Shown here: positions 1 through 6,814 of the stretch, one piece after another
Position numbering within the stretch: position 1 is the first letter of the stretch
Layout: every line of letters starts with the position of its first letter
DNA from: Myxococcales bacterium
GTDB taxonomy: Bacteria > Myxococcota_A > Polyangia > Polyangiales > Polyangiaceae
Reading direction: 5' to 3'
NCBI GenBank assembly: GCA_013298325.1
Contig: JAAFHJ010000214.1
Location: 1 to 7,832, forward strand
Length of the DNA: 7,832 bases
Program-made: the position numbers and the translations under genes
Notes under the pieces: generated by a model
Seen by the model: only the letters and a program-made list of their open reading frames with translations
Told to the model about the DNA's origin: nothing
The model's database searches: none

Positions 1-2789
1 GATCTCGGGCGGGAGCCGTCGGGACCATCGTCGGCATCGGAGAGGTAGGCGGCGTTCGGTTGGCGGAGCGCCTTGCCGACCGCAGTGACAACGGCGTCGA
101 CGAGCTCGCGGGAGGGCGGTAGCACCTTGCCATCGCGGGTCGCCGCTTGCCGGGCCCAGGTGGCGACCTCGGGATCGGCGTCGTCGAGGGCGACGAGCTT
201 GTCGCGGAGGCCACGGGCGGCGGCATCCCAGGTAGCCGTGGAGAAGCTCACGGCGACGTCCTGGTCCATCCGGGGGACGCCTTCCTCCTGGCGGCGAATC
301 GGGGTGTTCTGCACGGTATAGACGCGCAGCAAGCGCCCGTCTTTCTTGGTCTCTACCGGCTTTCCGAGGAGCGGATGTGCGAGGAAGATCCCCTTGATCG
401 ACTCGGGGAGATCGACGCGGATCTCGCCGGCGACGACGCGGGTCCGTTCGGGGAGGAGATCGGCCCCTTCGAAGCCGAGCGTGCCGTTCGCGTCGGGGAG
501 CGCCCAGCTTTCGTAGAGCGCCTCCACATAATCACCCGGCTCGAGCTGGGAGAGATCGGCGTGGTTTTGGGCCGCTTGCGGCGTCTTTTCGGGTTCAAGG
601 ATGCGGCCGTCCTGCTTGTGGACGCGGCGACGGAGCACTTTGAAGCGCTCGCGGCCGAGGGCGTAGGCGGGGGGCGCCTCCGCGTTCTCTTCGACGTCGG
701 TGGTACCGTCGACGCGACGCAGATCGAAGGTCGTCAGATGAAGGACGCCACTCTGCGAAATTTCATAGCTTTCGTCGTGGCGGAGGACGACGGTCCCCGC
801 ACCTGGGAACGCCTTCGCCGCCAGGTCTTTGGCCACGAGCTTCTCGGCGACCCCATCGAAGGGGAGCGGCGTCGAGCCCGATGCCACGCGCAGGGCGGCG
901 GCGAGGTTCATCGGCGAGTCGCTCGCTTTGCGTGCATTCTGCAGGAAGGTGTCTCGGCCGGCCCCCGGCGTCGCCGCGGCGTCGAGCCCTGGCAGGAAGG
1001 CGAGCGTTCGGTCGCCGGGGGCGAGCTTGGCCGCTTCGGCGTCGCGGCGGGCAGTGTCGCCGTCGCGCATCGCATCCCGGAGGCGGTCACCGCGAACGAC
1101 GGCTTCGTCGCCATACAATTTTGCCAAGCGATCCAGCTCTTTGGAGGCCGCGGCGAGGTCTCCGCGGTAGAGGGAAGCCTCCCGGCAGCTCCGTGTATCC
1201 TGCATGTGCCCCGGCTCCGAACTGCAGCGGAAGGCGAGGTTGGCGGCGGCATCCCGGGGCACGAGCAAAGAGGCGACGTCGACCTCCGTCGCCGTCTTCG
1301 GGAAGGTCGCGTGGGCGTCGGCGACGAGCTTCGCCGCCTCGTCGGGGAGCGGATCGCGGCCGAAAAGACCCGCCTTGAAGGCGACCACGACGGCGTGCGC
1401 CTTCGGGGTCAGGTCTTTTTCGTGCTTGGCGAGGTCGTTCAGGGCGAAGAAGCGCGCCTCCGCGGGGGCCCGTCGCGCCCCTTCGAGCTTCGCGTGGCCT
1501 AGCACCGCTTCCCAAGAGTAGGGCCACGCCACGAGCGTCTTCTCATGAAGTGCTCGAATTCGCTCCGCTTTTTGAACACTGTTCAGGTCCGGCGCCCCTT
1601 CGAGGGCGCGGGCGCGGAGGAGGAGGAGCGTCGGATCATCGTCGTGGCCGAAGGCAAGAGCGCCGAGGCGCGACTCTGCGGCGGCCCGGTAGCCGGCGGC
1701 GAGCTCCCCAGCTGCGAGGAGCGCCTCTTCTTTTGCCGAGTGGGCGGCGGCGGGGGTGGCGACGGCGACCGTCTTGAAGGTCCCCTTTGCCGTGTCGCCC
1801 GGCTTCGGGGCGGTCGCCGGGAGCGGTTCGCCGCTGCCGTTGACGATGGCGAGCGTTGCGGTGCCGGTTCCGCCGACGCGGAGGGCGATACGCACCGTCC
1901 CCGTGACCCCTTCCAAGGTCACGCGCTGGGTCGTAAGTCCATCGCTTTCCAGGTAATTTCGGGAAAGGACCGTCTTTCCTTGCGCGAGCAGGCGGGCGGG
2001 GCCGTCGACGCGAAGAACGAGCGCGAGGGTGCCGTCGCTCGGCGCTTCGACGTCGACGATCGCGTCACGGACGCCGGGCGCTGCGCTCGCTGCGTGAAGG
2101 GGGATCGCGGTGTTCCGGGCGGCTACGGCGACCGGGGGCGAGACAATTCCCAAGGGATCCGCGATCGTAGCTGGGGCCGGGCTGCCTGCGGCGTCCCAGG
2201 GCGCCGGCGCGAAGATGCCGCTCGGAACGCCGCCCTGGTGGGGGGGCGTGACGAGGGCGTCGCGAACAAAGCCGGCGCGGTTTCGCCAGAGGGCGGCGTC
2301 GACGGCGTCCCCGCGGGCGCTTGCGAGCACGAACAGCGCGTGGGCGAGGGTGGGGCGGGTGAACGGGTCAAACCCTGCTTTTTCCCAGGTCGCGCGCAAG
2401 CGAGCGACCGCGGCGCCGCCGTCCCCCTTCGGGTCGAAGGTCCCGGCGAATTTGGGTGCACGATACAGGAGTGCCGCGTGGGGGGTCGCGTCGGCGATGG
2501 CGTCGGGCGTCTCAAAAAGGAGCGCGTCGAGGGCGGCACCGATGAGCGGAATCCGACGATCGCCGAGGTCGGCCAGCGCCGCCTTTTCGATGAGGCTCAG
2601 GTAGGCCTCGGCGGCACCGTCGTCGTCGCCGCGCGCTTCGACCTGGAAGGCGTCCGTGTAGGCGGCCCCCGCGTCGAACTTCGGCGCGAGCGGTGCCTGG
2701 GCGGGGCCGCACGCGAGGAGCGCGAGGAGGGGCGCGAGGCCGAGGCCGCCAAGGCCAACACGGCGCGAAGGGCTGAAAAGAATGGGCAT
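1..2789 (-). CDS. DUF3857-containing lipoprotein, probable transglutaminase-like paralogue (3' end missing)
   Basis: The minus frame opens with ATG at 2789-2787 and stays open for 929 codons to the left edge, so the C-terminus is missing. The N-terminus is a lipoprotein signal: Arg9-Arg10, a hydrophobic Leu/Ala stretch, then lipobox LLAC with Cys27 followed by Gly28. Residues about 40-180 are Ala-rich and helical; about 235-320 look like a beta-sandwich; about 350-620 are helical and TPR-like. From about 660 to 850 the sequence matches the DUF3857 style (VVLRHDESYEI near 667, then PGDYVEALYE at 751-760). In this family a transglutaminase-like core normally follows; here the window ends about where its catalytic Cys would be expected, so activity cannot be judged. 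The gene starts 2 bp after the stop of the upstream 1295-residue protein, which has the same general layout, so the two are probably related and co-expressed. Substrate unknown. The reading frame is very secure, the DUF3857 call fairly so; the transglutaminase part is inferred. Confidence 0.85.
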   Translation of the reverse strand, partial: MPILFSPSRRVGLGGLGLAPLLALLACGPAQAPLAPKFDAGAAYTDAFQVEARGDDDGAAEAYLSLIEKAALADLGDRRIPLIGAALDALLFETPDAIADATPHAALLYRAPKFAGTFDPKGDGGAAVARLRATWEKAGFDPFTRPTLAHALFVLASARGDAVDAALWRNRAGFVRDALVTPPHQGGVPSGIFAPAPWDAAGSPAPATIADPLGIVSPPVAVAARNTAIPLHAASAAPGVRDAIVDVEAPSDGTLALVLRVDGPARLLAQGKTVLSRNYLESDGLTTQRVTLEGVTGTVRIALRVGGTGTATLAIVNGSGEPLPATAPKPGDTAKGTFKTVAVATPAAAHSAKEEALLAAGELAAGYRAAAESRLGALAFGHDDDPTLLLLRARALEGAPDLNSVQKAERIRALHEKTLVAWPYSWEAVLGHAKLEGARRAPAEARFFALNDLAKHEKDLTPKAHAVVVAFKAGLFGRDPLPDEAAKLVADAHATFPKTATEVDVASLLVPRDAAANLAFRCSSEPGHMQDTRSCREASLYRGDLAAASKELDRLAKLYGDEAVVRGDRLRDAMRDGDTARRDAEAAKLAPGDRTLAFLPGLDAAATPGAGRDTFLQNARKASDSPMNLAAALRVASGSTPLPFDGVAEKLVAKDLAAKAFPGAGTVVLRHDESYEISQSGVLHLTTFDLRRVDGTTDVEENAEAPPAYALGRERFKVLRRRVHKQDGRILEPEKTPQAAQNHADLSQLEPGDYVEALYESWALPDANGTLGFEGADLLPERTRVVAGEIRVDLPESIKGIFLAHPLLGKPVETKKDGRLLRVYTVQNTPIRRQEEGVPRMDQDVAVSFSTATWDAAARGLRDKLVALDDADPEVATWARQAATRDGKVLPPSRELVDAVVTAVGKALRQPNAAYLSDADDGPDGSRPR

Positions 2790-2794
2790 TTTCA
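2787..2794 (-). promoter_or_regulatory. Stop/start junction TGA-aa-ATG, probable translational coupling
   Basis: The stop codon of the upstream protein (2794-2792) is separated by two A residues from the ATG of the lipoprotein (2789-2787). The nearest purine-rich Shine-Dalgarno candidate, GGGAG at 2807-2803, lies 13 nt from the ATG, longer than usual. Terminating ribosomes probably help start the second gene, which would keep the two proteins in linked amounts. Confidence 0.6.
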
Positions 2795-5700
2795 CTTTGC
2801 TGCTCCCGTGGACTTCTTGCCGATCGCTGCGCCGTGCTTGGCAGGCGGCGGGAGCTTCTTCGTCGGCTCAGCGGCCGGTTTTTCCGGGGCCGGCGCCTCG
2901 GCGTGGGCCACGTCCAGGCGCAGCGACTTGTGCATGAGGGCGTCGGTCTCGAGGAGGAACTTGCGGAAGGCGGGGTACTTGGCGACAGGGACTTTGTTGG
3001 CGTCGAAGATCAGCGTGCGCTTGACGGTGATCTTGTCCCCTTGCTGGCTAAACGTCAGCGAAGACTTGCCAAATTCACCCCCCTCGACGGTCCCCCCCTT
3101 CGGGAGGACGCCCCACTTGCCCCCCTTCGGCGCGTCGACGACGAAGGTGATGGTGCGGTGGCTCGGCGCGAGCTGGGAGGGGAGTTCGACGGGGAGGAGG
3201 CGGCTCGGCGACGGCGCGAAGGTCGATGCCAAGGTGGCGCTCGCCGAGAGCGGGAGCACGAGGGCGTCCCCCTCTTTGCGGCCCCAGGCCTCCGAGAACG
3301 CCGTGTAGGAAACCTCGGATTTTCCTCCGGAAAGGTCCCCTTGGAAGCCGACGCCTTTGTCGACGGAGAGCTGGGGGAAGTAGCCGCCGATCAGGTTCTG
3401 CTCGACGTACTGGGAGCGCCCCTCTTCCTCGCGGAGCGCCGTCCGGAGGAAGAAGGCCGAGTCGCCCATGTGGAGCTCTTTCCCAGCGATTTTCGCGGCG
3501 CCGTCCCGGTTGACGGCGATGTTCCAGACAGAGTCGGAGCCGTGGTCGGCCGGCAGCGCGTTCGGAAGTTCAACGATTTCGGCGGGGCCGTCCATGCGGA
3601 GGGCGACGGCGCGCGCGTCCATCGAGGGGATCGGTCCAAGGCGCGATTGCGGCGAGGTCGCGTCGAGGTAGCGGCCGCCGTTGGGGCCGGGGAGGAAGGC
3701 GATGCCGTGGTCGAACTGGGGGACGGCGGCGCCGGGTGCCTTGAGGACGCTCGGCATGTTCGTCTGTCGCGTCTGCACGAGCACTTCCTGCGCTTCGATG
3801 CCGACCGCTTTCAGGAGAGAAATCAACAAGATCGCCTTGTCGTCGCAGTCCCCTTCCCGGCGGGCGAGGAGCTGCTGGGGGCGGTTCGGCAACCACCACT
3901 CGCCGCTCACGTAGTTCACGTAGCGGATGTCGTCGGCGACGAACTCAAACAGGGCTTTGAGCTTTTCGTCTTTGGTCGTTTTCCCCTTCGTCAATTCGGC
4001 GGCAAGTCGCTTCACTTGCTCGTCGGGCTCGGTGAAACCTTTGACCGCCTCGGCGTACCACTTTCGGAAGGCGTCCCAATTCTTGAACGTCGACCCGACG
4101 ACGAGCGGCACCACTTCGGAGAGCGGCGGCGCGAAAGGTTCGTCGGGGACGACGACCGGCGTGTCCCACACGAGGTCGACGACGTGCTCGCCGTCTTCGT
4201 CCCGCTCGGTGCGCTTCATGGAGCCGGCGTGGAGGACGTCGACGTGGATCTGCTTGTCTTTCGGGGAGGTTACGATGACGCGGTTGTAGAGGAGCGGCCG
4301 CGTTGTCGTGGCGCCCGCGTAGTCGAAGAAGGTGAACGGCGCGTCGCCGCGGCCGCCGACGGCCTGGCTCGTCCAGCTCTTGATGACGACTTCGGTCACG
4401 TCGCCGGGGGCGAGCTCCGGCCAGCGGATGCGCGGGCGACGGCCGTCGTTGAACTCCTCGACCGGGTAGGCGATGCCGCCCCCTTTGCGATGGACGCGGG
4501 CGCGGACGATCTCGAAATAATCGCCTTCGAGGGGGAGGTTTTCGTAGAGTTCGTCTTCGGTCTGCGGCGCGATGACGACCTCTTTCCCGTATTGAATGAG
4601 CTGGGAAACGCGGCCGTCCGGCTCCATGTGGACCGAGCGGAGCCAGTAGATTTCCCGCTCTTCCTCGGTGATCGGCTGCCCCTCGGGGACGCCGCGGCGC
4701 CGGGCGAGGAGGACGTCGCTTGCCACGAGATACTTGTCGTTTTCGGTCTTTTCCGGCGTCTTCGATGGGGTGCCGGGCGGGTTTGCCCGGAAGGCGAGTT
4801 CGGCGCGCACTTTTCCGTCGCCGGGATCGAGCTCGCGGGCGCGCCGGAGGGCCGCTTCGACGGTCGCTTTGCCGGCGGTCCCCTCGGTGGCAGCGGCGGC
4901 GCGCGACAATTGGGTGAATACTTCCGCGCGGTTCGGCGCGAAGAGGGCCATCGTCTTCGCGGTCGCGTAGGCGGTGTCCCAGTCGCCGGCGGAGGCGGCG
5001 AGCCGGATGACGCCGACCCCTTCATCGGCCCCGTCGAGGCGCATCATCGCCTCTTCGGCCGCCTTGGCGCGGGCCGCCCGATCGCTCTGGAGGGCCGCTT
5101 CAACGGCGAACGATCCGCGGAAGCCGCGGCGCTCGTACTCGGTCGTTACTTCTTGGAAAACGCGGCGATCGAGGGTCCGCGATTGGCCGAGGAGCTCGCC
5201 GAGGAGCGCCATCGGGGCGCGGGCGCGGTCGGCCCGGAAGCGCTCGACAAGCTTGCGGAAGGCGGCGACGCGGATCGGTTCCATCCCCGACTGGCCGTCG
5301 ATCATTGCGGCGACGAGGAGCGCCTCGGCGTCGTTGGCGGCGTCGATGCCGGAGGATTTCCGCTCGATCATCGCCCAGTCGAAGAGGCCGGCGCCAATGT
5401 GCTCGGCGAGCTTCCGGCGGCCGACGAAGCGCTCGGCCTCCTTGTCCCCTTTGGTGACGGCGGCGCGGCGGGCAACCTCGAAGAAACCGCTGCGATTTGC
5501 GCCGTTTGGAGACACCCACGCGGCGAAGGCCAGCGTGTCTGCGGGGACGGTCGCGGCCGCCTGCGTGCCGTGAAAAATCTGATCGAGAAGACCCGGCGCG
5601 CGGGGGCTGCGGAGATCGTCGATGCCGCCGAGGGTGCGGAGCGTCGCGCGGGCGAGGAGCGCTTCGACGTCGTGCGTCTCTGCTTTTTCCGTGCCGGTCG

Positions 5701-6679
5701 CCCGCTCGACGACGGTCGGAATCCGGGTGATCGTCGCGGCGGCGTCCGGGCGGGCACTGCCGAGATCGAAGCTCGTCGCGAGCGACTTCGGAGCGCCGTT
5801 TTCGTCGGTAAATCGAACACGTACGCGCCCCGCGTCCATGATCGCCCCCGTGCAGACCTTCATGGCGAGGAGGTGGGGGCCGGCGTTTGCCGTCACCTTC
5901 GCGGCGAGGCGATCGAAGCGGGCCGCGCCGTGGGCGACTTCGCTGAGGCCGATCTCTTTTCCATCAAAGGTTGCGCGGAGTTGGCCGGCGGCGGCGACGC
6001 GGACCACGAAGGGGGCGCCGTCGGTCGTGACCGTCGTGGCGAGGTAGCTGCAGCTCTCTTTGCGCGGGGCGACGAAGACGTCGAGGGGGACGCCGCGGGC
6101 GAGGGCGTAGCTCGCCGGGACTGGGCGCGGGTAGACGTCGACGGAGCCCCACGCGTAGCGGCCGCGGAGGTTGGCGAAGTTTTCGTCTTCGGGCCCCTCC
6201 TTTGCCTTGATGCCGCCACCGGTGTCTCGGAAAGGTCCAATCAAAACGAGTTTTTGCGCGATGCCGTCGGCGGTGTTCGCGGCGGCGGCCGCCGTCGATC
6301 CGTCGGTCCCGGAGGCGCCGCGGGCGAGGAGCCGAGCTTCCGTGCGGACGTCGGGGTCGGTCGCGCGCTCGGCGACGGCGAGCAGCGCTTTTTCTGCGGC
6401 GCCAAAGCTTGCGCGGTCGGAGAGGGCCGAAATCGTCGACAGGGCCGCGTAGGCCCGGAAGGTCGCTTCGCCGTCGGGCTTTGCCGCGGCCGACGTCGCG
6501 GAAATCGCCTTGGCGGCGAGCGCCTCAATCATCGCATCGGGGGTCTCGGCGACCCAACGTCCGTTTGCCGCCGACGCGGTCGTCGTCGACGGACTAGGGC
6601 CGGCGGTCGCCACGACGGCGGGGGCGCCAAGAAGAACCGGGAGAAGCGCAGGAAAGAGGGCGAGTTGCCGAGATTTCAC
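2792..6679 (-). CDS. Secreted DUF3857 / transglutaminase-like domain protein with TPR-like N-terminal half
   Basis: This complete 1295-residue protein starts at GTG 6679. That start is chosen because a GAAAGG Shine-Dalgarno lies 6 nt upstream and a signal peptide begins at once (Lys2, Arg4, then a hydrophobic stretch to about residue 24, cleavage likely after Ala24 or Ala26). An in-frame GTG at 6751 would add 24 Arg/Pro-rich residues ahead of the signal. Order: motif LIGPFRDTGGG near 145-156; beta-sandwich about 211-306 with Cys210 and Cys276; helical, TPR-like region about 336-631; DUF3857 about 676-861; transglutaminase-like core about 891-1011; beta-rich region about 1046-1251; Lys/Pro/Ala tail from 1261. 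The core keeps a plausible triad: Cys945 in REGDCDDKA, His991 in QFDHGIAF, Asp1006 in RYLDATSP. Members of this superfamily may crosslink, deamidate or cleave peptides, so the reaction is not known. No membrane segment follows the signal, which suggests a periplasmic or secreted protein. The domain call is strong; the role is open. Confidence 0.93.
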   Translation of the reverse strand: MKSRQLALFPALLPVLLGAPAVVATAGPSPSTTTASAANGRWVAETPDAMIEALAAKAISATSAAAKPDGEATFRAYAALSTISALSDRASFGAAEKALLAVAERATDPDVRTEARLLARGASGTDGSTAAAAANTADGIAQKLVLIGPFRDTGGGIKAKEGPEDENFANLRGRYAWGSVDVYPRPVPASYALARGVPLDVFVAPRKESCSYLATTVTTDGAPFVVRVAAAGQLRATFDGKEIGLSEVAHGAARFDRLAAKVTANAGPHLLAMKVCTGAIMDAGRVRVRFTDENGAPKSLATSFDLGSARPDAAATITRIPTVVERATGTEKAETHDVEALLARATLRTLGGIDDLRSPRAPGLLDQIFHGTQAAATVPADTLAFAAWVSPNGANRSGFFEVARRAAVTKGDKEAERFVGRRKLAEHIGAGLFDWAMIERKSSGIDAANDAEALLVAAMIDGQSGMEPIRVAAFRKLVERFRADRARAPMALLGELLGQSRTLDRRVFQEVTTEYERRGFRGSFAVEAALQSDRAARAKAAEEAMMRLDGADEGVGVIRLAASAGDWDTAYATAKTMALFAPNRAEVFTQLSRAAAATEGTAGKATVEAALRRARELDPGDGKVRAELAFRANPPGTPSKTPEKTENDKYLVASDVLLARRRGVPEGQPITEEEREIYWLRSVHMEPDGRVSQLIQYGKEVVIAPQTEDELYENLPLEGDYFEIVRARVHRKGGGIAYPVEEFNDGRRPRIRWPELAPGDVTEVVIKSWTSQAVGGRGDAPFTFFDYAGATTTRPLLYNRVIVTSPKDKQIHVDVLHAGSMKRTERDEDGEHVVDLVWDTPVVVPDEPFAPPLSEVVPLVVGSTFKNWDAFRKWYAEAVKGFTEPDEQVKRLAAELTKGKTTKDEKLKALFEFVADDIRYVNYVSGEWWLPNRPQQLLARREGDCDDKAILLISLLKAVGIEAQEVLVQTRQTNMPSVLKAPGAAVPQFDHGIAFLPGPNGGRYLDATSPQSRLGPIPSMDARAVALRMDGPAEIVELPNALPADHGSDSVWNIAVNRDGAAKIAGKELHMGDSAFFLRTALREEEGRSQYVEQNLIGGYFPQLSVDKGVGFQGDLSGGKSEVSYTAFSEAWGRKEGDALVLPLSASATLASTFAPSPSRLLPVELPSQLAPSHRTITFVVDAPKGGKWGVLPKGGTVEGGEFGKSSLTFSQQGDKITVKRTLIFDANKVPVAKYPAFRKFLLETDALMHKSLRLDVAHAEAPAPEKPAAEPTKKLPPPAKHGAAIGKKSTGAAK

Positions 6680-6685
6680 GCGGGG

Positions 6686-6691
6686 CCTTTC
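6686..6691 (-). promoter_or_regulatory. Ribosome binding site supporting GTG start at 6679
   Basis: On the minus strand GAAAGG is followed by a 6-nt spacer (CCCCGC) and then GTG. This decides the start of the secreted transglutaminase-like protein in favour of 6679 over the in-frame GTG at 6751, in agreement with the signal peptide that begins directly at 6679. Confidence 0.6.
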
Positions 6692-6768
6692 GTCGTCGGG
6701 TTGCCCACAGCGCCCGCGCAACGCCGGCGATCGAAGGGGGGCACCCCGCACGGCGACAGGAATAGCGA

Positions 6769-6780
6769 ATCTCGCGAGAT
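6769..6780. promoter_or_regulatory. Perfect 12-bp palindrome, possible operator
   Basis: The sequence atctcgcgagat is its own reverse complement and sits 90 bp upstream of the GTG start of the 1295-residue protein. The symmetry does not extend outward (6768 and 6781 do not pair). It could be a binding site for a dimeric regulator of the downstream pair, but short palindromes also arise by chance in GC-rich DNA. No second copy was noticed in the window. Confidence 0.25.
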
Positions 6781-6814
6781 CTGCGTCGGATTTCGCGCGT
6801 CGGCGCTCGGTGAG

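Larger units (their letters stand above)
6680..6814. other. Intergenic gap between the LamG-like gene and the transglutaminase-like gene
   Basis: This 135-bp gap separates TGA at 6815 from GTG at 6679. It contains a perfect 12-bp palindrome (6769-6780) and a G-run/C-run around 6736-6747. I see no stem followed by a T-run that would make an intrinsic terminator on the minus strand, and no convincing -35/-10 pair. Whether transcription continues from the upstream gene or restarts here is undecided. Confidence 0.6.

Noticed and set aside
147..1502. Long plus-strand open frame of 451 codons
   Set aside because: It lies wholly opposite the lipoprotein gene, has no recognisable domain, and its Gly/Arg/Glu-rich composition is what a GC-rich antisense frame gives.
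1545..3308. Long plus-strand open frame of 587 codons
   Set aside because: It runs antisense across the ends of two well-supported minus-strand genes, including their stop/start junction. It has low-complexity Gly/Arg/Glu composition and no domain.
6736..6747. G-run/C-run as a terminator hairpin after the LamG-like gene
   Set aside because: The loop would be only two or three bases and no T-run follows on the minus strand.
6680..6751. N-terminal extension of the 1295-residue protein to GTG at 6751
   Set aside because: The extra 24 residues are Arg/Pro-rich, precede an otherwise normal signal peptide, and the internal GTG has a well-placed GAAAGG site.
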